8,415 nucleotides of DNA from Nitriliruptoraceae bacterium (GTDB lineage Bacteria; Actinomycetota; Nitriliruptoria; Nitriliruptorales; Nitriliruptoraceae): contig SKII01000144.1 of NCBI GenBank assembly GCA_007116505.1, positions 1 through 8,415 on the forward strand. Reading direction: 5' to 3'. Below are positions 5,703 through 8,415 of this stretch, piece after piece; positions within the stretch are counted from its first letter, which is position 1, and the number at the start of each line of letters is the position of its first letter. The position numbers and the translations under genes were made by a program. Below the pieces are notes generated by a model, which was given only the letters and a program-made list of their open reading frames with translations, did no database searches and was not told where the DNA came from.

Positions 5703-6710
5703 GTGGCAACCATCTTCTACGACGCAGACACCGACGAGTCGCTCATCCGCGGCCGCAAGGTCGCGGTCCTCGGCTACGGCAGCCAGGGCCACGCGCACTC
5801 GCTGAACCTGCGCGACTCCGGCATCGACGTGCGCGTCGGCCTGCGTCCCGGATCCGCGTCACGCGCGGCCGCCGAGGAGCAGGGACTGCGCGTGCTGGAC
5901 ACGAACGCTGCGGCCGACGAGGCCGACGTGGTCGTGGTCCTCGCCCCCGACACGGCCCAGAAGGCCATGTGGGAGGAGGGCCTCGCGGAGGTCGTCCGTC
6001 CCGGCGACGCGCTCATCTTCGGTCACGGCTTCAACGTGCACTTCGGGCTCATCGAGCCGCACGACGGGGTCGACGTGATGCTCGTCGCCCCGAAGTCGCC
6101 CGGTCACATCGTGCGCCGCATGTACGAGCAGGGTCAGGGCGTTCCCGGCCTCGTGGCCGTGCACCAGGACGCGAGCGGGTCGGCCCTTGAGATCGGCAAG
6201 TCCTACGCGTCCGCGCTCGGGCTCACCCGGGCGGGCGTGCTGCAGACGACGTTCGCCGAGGAGACCGAGACCGACCTGTTCGGCGAGCAGGCCGTCCTGT
6301 GCGGCGGCGTCAGCGCGCTGGTGCAGGCCGGGTTCGAGACCCTCGTCGAGGCCGGCTACCAGCCGGAGGCCGCCTACTTCGAGTGCCTCCACGAGCTGAA
6401 GCTCATCGTCGACATGATGTACGAGGGCGGCATCTCCTGGATGCGCTACTCCGTGTCGGACACGGCCGAGTACGGCGACTACGTGTCCGGACCGCGCGTC
6501 GTCGACGCGGCGTCGAAGGACGCGATGCGCCAGATCCTCACGGAGATCCAGGACGGCACGTTCGCGCGCAACTTCATCGAGGAGATCGGGTCCGGAGGCG
6601 CGAAGTTCAAGGAGATGCGCGCCGCCGGCCGCGACCACGAGATCGAGCGTGTCGGTCACACGCTGCGCGAGATGATGCCGTTCATCGACCAGCCGCGGAT
6701 CCCGAGCTGA
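5703..6710 (+). CDS. ilvC: Ketol-acid reductoisomerase (class I)
   Basis: This 335-residue cytosolic enzyme rearranges and reduces acetolactate or acetohydroxybutyrate to the dihydroxy acids of valine, leucine and isoleucine synthesis, using Mg2+ and NADPH. The Rossmann motif [13 protein letters not shown] is at 24-36, and the cofactor loop GLRPGSASR (46-54), with Arg48, Ser51 and Ser53, suggests NADPH. Catalytic residues, matching the Azotobacter numbering within one, are His108, Lys131, Asp191, Glu195, Glu227, Glu231 and Ser252; all are present. Length is that of the short class I form. The active-site Lys is followed by Ser (KSPGH) where many relatives have KGPGH. The gene starts with GTG and a good GGAGG. 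It stands alone: no ilvB or ilvN is within the window. Its last 29 bases overlap the tail of the convergent HAD gene. Confidence 0.98.
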   Translation: MATIFYDADTDESLIRGRKVAVLGYGSQGHAHSLNLRDSGIDVRVGLRPGSASRAAAEEQGLRVLDTNAAADEADVVVVLAPDTAQKAMWEEGLAEVVRPGDALIFGHGFNVHFGLIEPHDGVDVMLVAPKSPGHIVRRMYEQGQGVPGLVAVHQDASGSALEIGKSYASALGLTRAGVLQTTFAEETETDLFGEQAVLCGGVSALVQAGFETLVEAGYQPEAAYFECLHELKLIVDMMYEGGISWMRYSVSDTAEYGDYVSGPRVVDAASKDAMRQILTEIQDGTFARNFIEEIGSGGAKFKEMRAAGRDHEIERVGHTLREMMPFIDQPRIPS

Positions 6711-7389
6711 CGAGGACCGCGTCGAGCTCGTCGGGCCGCGCGACCACCAGGTCGGCGCCGGCGAGCTCGAGCTCGTCGCGGTCACCCGCACCCCACAGCA
6801 CGCCGACCGTTCGCGTCCCACAGGCCCGCCCTGCGACGACGTCGTGCGAGCGGTCCCCGACCATGACAGCGTCCGCGGGGTCGACGGAGGCCTCGGCGAG
6901 GGCACGCGCGAGCGTGACCCGCTTCTCCTCCACCTCGGGCCCCATCGGGGCACCGTGGACCGCGGCGAACGCGTCCCGCAGGCCGACGTGGACGAGCAGC
7001 GGTTCGGCGACCGCGGCGGGCTTCGCCGTCACCACGACCGTGGAGCCGTGCAGCCCCTGCAGCCGCTCGAGCAGGGCGACGATGCCGTCGACGGGCCGCG
7101 TGAGGTCGAACCCGACCTCCTCGTAGCGGGCCCGGTACGCCGAGACGGCGGCGGAGAGCGTGGCGGCCCCCTCCCCCGATGACGGGTCGACGCCGGCGGC
7201 CCGCAGCAGCGACCCGATCGTCGTGATCAGCGGAGGACCGATCGCGGCGCGCGTCGTCGCGGCGTCGGGCTGCGGGAGGCCGACCAGCCGCAGCGCGTGG
7301 TGCAGCCCGTCGGCGATGGCCGCGTCGGACTCGACGAGACAGCCGTCCAGGTCGAAGCAGCGCAGCAGCGGGACCGGGAGCGCGCTCAT
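6682..7389 (-). CDS. HAD-family phosphatase, phosphoglycolate phosphatase-like
   Basis: This 235-residue protein has all four HAD motifs: [11 protein letters not shown] with nucleophile Asp13 and acid/base Asp15; Thr121 in VVVTAK; Lys156 in EEKRVTLA; and [15 protein letters not shown] with Asp179 and Asp183. A helical C1 cap occupies about residues 17-95. The pattern, with [11 protein letters not shown], is that of the Gph/phosphoglycolate phosphatase group, so hydrolysis of a small phosphorylated metabolite is likely; the true substrate is unknown. The frame is open upstream to 8076, but homology begins at the ATG at 7389, which overlaps the stop of the SDR-like gene by ATGA. There is no clear Shine-Dalgarno of its own, so translation is probably coupled to that gene. 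The 3' end runs 29 bases into ilvC on the opposite strand. Confidence 0.92.
   Translation of the reverse strand: MSALPVPLLRCFDLDGCLVESDAAIADGLHHALRLVGLPQPDAATTRAAIGPPLITTIGSLLRAAGVDPSSGEGAATLSAAVSAYRARYEEVGFDLTRPVDGIVALLERLQGLHGSTVVVTAKPAAVAEPLLVHVGLRDAFAAVHGAPMGPEVEEKRVTLARALAEASVDPADAVMVGDRSHDVVAGRACGTRTVGVLWGAGDRDELELAGADLVVARPDELDAVLVSSGSAAGR
6724..6768 (+). terminator. Stem-loop just beyond ilvC, inside the HAD gene
   Basis: GAGCTCGTCGG at 6724-6734 pairs with CCGGCGAGCTC at 6758-6768, with ten Watson-Crick pairs and one U-G wobble in plus-strand RNA. Inside it CGACC (6741-6745) pairs with GGTCG (6750-6754) around ACCA. It begins 14 bases after the ilvC stop, where a terminator would be expected, although it lies in coding sequence of the opposite gene. 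No U-tract follows. The repeated Glu-Leu/Asp-Glu-Leu codons of the HAD protein could also explain the repeat. Confidence 0.4.
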
Positions 7390-8216
7390 CCCGCGTGGTC
7401 GGCGGGCGCCGCCTCGCCGGTGACCGTGTCGCCGTGCGTCGTTCCCGGCACGCCGAACAGGGTCCACGCGTCGGGAACGAGCGGATCGTCGGTCCACCAC
7501 GGCCCGTCGAGCGTCGCGATCAGCGCCGCTCGCTCCTCGGACGTGGGGACGCGGCGACCCGTGAGGCGACCGACGGCCGACCCCGAGAGGGAGAGGTGCT
7601 CGTCGAGCGTCCGGCGGACCGGTCCGTCCGCGGCGATGACCAGGTGCCCGCCGTCCGCTCGGCTCCGGGCATGGTCGATGGCGACGACGAGCTCGACGAG
7701 GTCGTGCGCGACGACAGGAGCGACCATGCGCGCGCGGACCTCCGGCGGCAGGCCGGCCGCCGCCAGCATCCCGGAGCTCGCCGGGGTGTCCACGAGCCCG
7801 GTCCGCACCTCGATGCTCGGAGGTCCGGCCGCGGCGAACGTCTGCGCGACCTCCCCGTGGGCGCGACGCAGCAGGTCGGAAGCGTCCGGGTCCGCGCCCG
7901 CGAGGGTGACGAGGATGACGCGCTGCACGTCGGCTCCCTCGGCCGCCCGCGCGGCCGCCGTGCCCTCCCGGACGACCGCATCGACGTCGGCGCGGCCGAG
8001 ACCGCCGAGGAGCACGACGAGCGTGTGGACGCGGGTGAGGGCGGCCTCGAGGGTCCCCTCGTCGTCGGGGTCGCACGACGCCGTGAAGATGCCCTCGGCC
8101 CTCAGGAGGCCCACGCCGCTGCTCGACGTCGCACGGACCTGCCCGCCGTCCTCGAGCAGGCGTCGTGCGAGCGCCCTCGCGAGCGGGCGGTCGGCGGCAT
8201 GGACGAGGACGGGCAT
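7386..8216 (-). CDS. NmrA-like / atypical SDR Rossmann-fold protein with degenerate cofactor loop
   Basis: This 276-residue protein has the layout of the NAD(P)H-binding NmrA/atypical SDR family: an N-terminal strand and helix (MPVLVHAADRPLARALARRL, 1-20), a second strand (QVRATSS), an acidic segment CDPDDEGTLEAAL at 48-60, VHTLVVLLGGLG at 63-74, a run VQRVILVTLAGADP at 97-110, and a helix with AHGEVAQTFAAAG at 119-131 followed by EVRTGLV (136-142), as in proteins that choose a relative's TGP-like turn. However, the usual TGATGxxG turn after strand one reads HAADRPLA, without glycines, and no YxxxK is evident, so cofactor binding and catalysis are doubtful. It could be a sensor or a scaffold. 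The start ATG at 8216 has GGAG five bases upstream; a 45-residue longer frame to 8351 is low-complexity and was not used. The stop overlaps the HAD start by four bases. Confidence 0.75.
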   Translation of the reverse strand: MPVLVHAADRPLARALARRLLEDGGQVRATSSSGVGLLRAEGIFTASCDPDDEGTLEAALTRVHTLVVLLGGLGRADVDAVVREGTAAARAAEGADVQRVILVTLAGADPDASDLLRRAHGEVAQTFAAAGPPSIEVRTGLVDTPASSGMLAAAGLPPEVRARMVAPVVAHDLVELVVAIDHARSRADGGHLVIAADGPVRRTLDEHLSLSGSAVGRLTGRRVPTSEERAALIATLDGPWWTDDPLVPDAWTLFGVPGTTHGDTVTGEAAPADHAG

Positions 8217-8221
8217 GGGTG

Positions 8222-8225
8222 CTCC
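8222..8225 (-). promoter_or_regulatory. Ribosome binding site of the SDR-like gene
   Basis: GGAG on the minus strand (8225 to 8222) lies five bases before the ATG at 8216 and supports that start over the upstream ATG codons at 8351 and 8348 of the same open frame. Confidence 0.6.
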
Positions 8226-8228
8226 GGG

Positions 8229-8260
8229 GGACGTTCGAGGGACGTTCGCGGGACGGACGG
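8229..8260. repeat. 11-bp direct repeat upstream of the SDR-like gene
   Basis: GGACGTTCGAG (8229-8239) and GGACGTTCGCG (8240-8250) are tandem copies differing at one base, followed by a partial third copy GGACGGACGG (8251-8260). The array ends a few bases before the Shine-Dalgarno, in the probable 5' untranslated or promoter region. An 11-base period is close to one helical turn, so the copies would face the same side of the DNA. Confidence 0.6.
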
Positions 8261-8415
8261 ATGGCAGGATGGCGTCGCCGGTGCCGAGGGTAGATGCAGG
8301 AGTAGCCTCGAGGGGCCCCGCGAGTGGGCTGCGCACGGCCGACGGCATCACTGCGGTGGGCGTACCGTGGGAACCTCAGGAGCCGGCCCCAGAAGGCGAA
8401 GATCGGGGGCGACGA
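8261..8415. promoter_or_regulatory. Upstream region of the SDR-like gene, up to the window edge
   Basis: These 155 bases are less GC-rich at codon-like third positions than the genes around them and appear to be noncoding. They hold a near-palindrome at 8307-8324 and probably the promoter of the SDR-like/HAD pair. TACCCT on the minus strand (8292 to 8287) fits a TAnnnT -10 but has no clear -35. A plus-strand frame from ATG 8269 stays open to the edge (49 codons), but it has no good ribosome site and only about two-thirds G/C at third positions, so I do not call it a gene. Confidence 0.35.
8307..8324. repeat. 18-bp near-perfect palindrome
   Basis: CTCG (8307-8310) and CGAG (8321-8324) flank the eight-base perfect palindrome GGGGCCCC (8312-8319), with one unpaired position on each side (A8311 and G8320). 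It lies about 90-110 bases upstream of the SDR-like start, where an operator is plausible. Confidence 0.4.

Noticed and set aside
5395..5709. A 105-residue N-terminal extension of the transhydrogenase alpha-1 subunit
   Set aside because: It would run through the divergent promoter gap and into the ilvC start, and the family normally begins at the ATG at 5394.
5859..6953. A 364-codon minus-strand frame across ilvC
   Set aside because: It overlaps the whole catalytic part of ilvC and the end of the HAD gene and resembles no protein family.
7390..8076. N-terminal extension of the HAD protein
   Set aside because: The extra 229 residues are Arg/Pro/Gly-rich and lie out of frame over the SDR-like gene; HAD homology starts at the ATG at 7389.
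8269..8415. A possible divergent plus-strand gene starting at ATG 8269
   Set aside because: There are 49 open codons to the edge but no good ribosome site, low third-position G/C compared with the real genes, and no recognisable product.
1..8415. tRNA, rRNA, CRISPR array, insertion sequence, phage or defence genes
   Set aside because: No cloverleaf, spaced repeat array, transposase motif, terminal repeat or known defence domain was seen on either strand.

Overview
The window is very GC-rich, with third codon positions mostly G or C, GTG starts alongside ATG, and Shine-Dalgarno sites of the GGAGGTGA type. This suggests a high-GC actinobacterium. The genus cannot be told from the sequence, and the ketol-acid reductoisomerase does not narrow it further.

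Layout, reading the minus strand from right to left. Positions 8216 to 7386 hold a degenerate NmrA-like or atypical SDR protein, which overlaps by ATGA a HAD phosphatase (7389 to 6682) of the phosphoglycolate-phosphatase type. The phosphatase runs head-on into ilvC (plus strand, 5703 to 6710), and the two coding ends overlap by 29 bases. A 308-base divergent gap separates ilvC from a tight three-gene operon, pntAA-pntAB-pntB (5394 to 2556), which encodes the proton-translocating NAD(P) transhydrogenase in its split-alpha form. After a terminator-like hairpin come an NCS2/NAT purine or uracil permease (2402 to 978), a second long hairpin, an enoyl-CoA hydratase (902 to 60), and the first 18 codons of a further gene (54 to beyond the left edge).

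How the genes fit together: the transhydrogenase uses the proton-motive force to make NADPH, and the neighbouring divergent ilvC product consumes NADPH in branched-chain amino acid synthesis. This link is metabolic and inferred; no shared regulation is proven. The permease and hydratase are ordinary import and acyl-CoA genes with no obvious tie to them.

Most of the window is well-known core metabolism, and I do not see a convincing new multi-gene system. The points most worth a second look are smaller: the SDR-like protein that has lost its glycine motif and is translationally coupled to the HAD phosphatase, the hidden gene start at the left edge with a GQLDV repeat, the glycine-rich N-terminus of the hydratase, the two intergenic hairpins, the ilvC/HAD tail overlap with a stem-loop inside it, and the repeat and palindrome upstream of the SDR-like gene.
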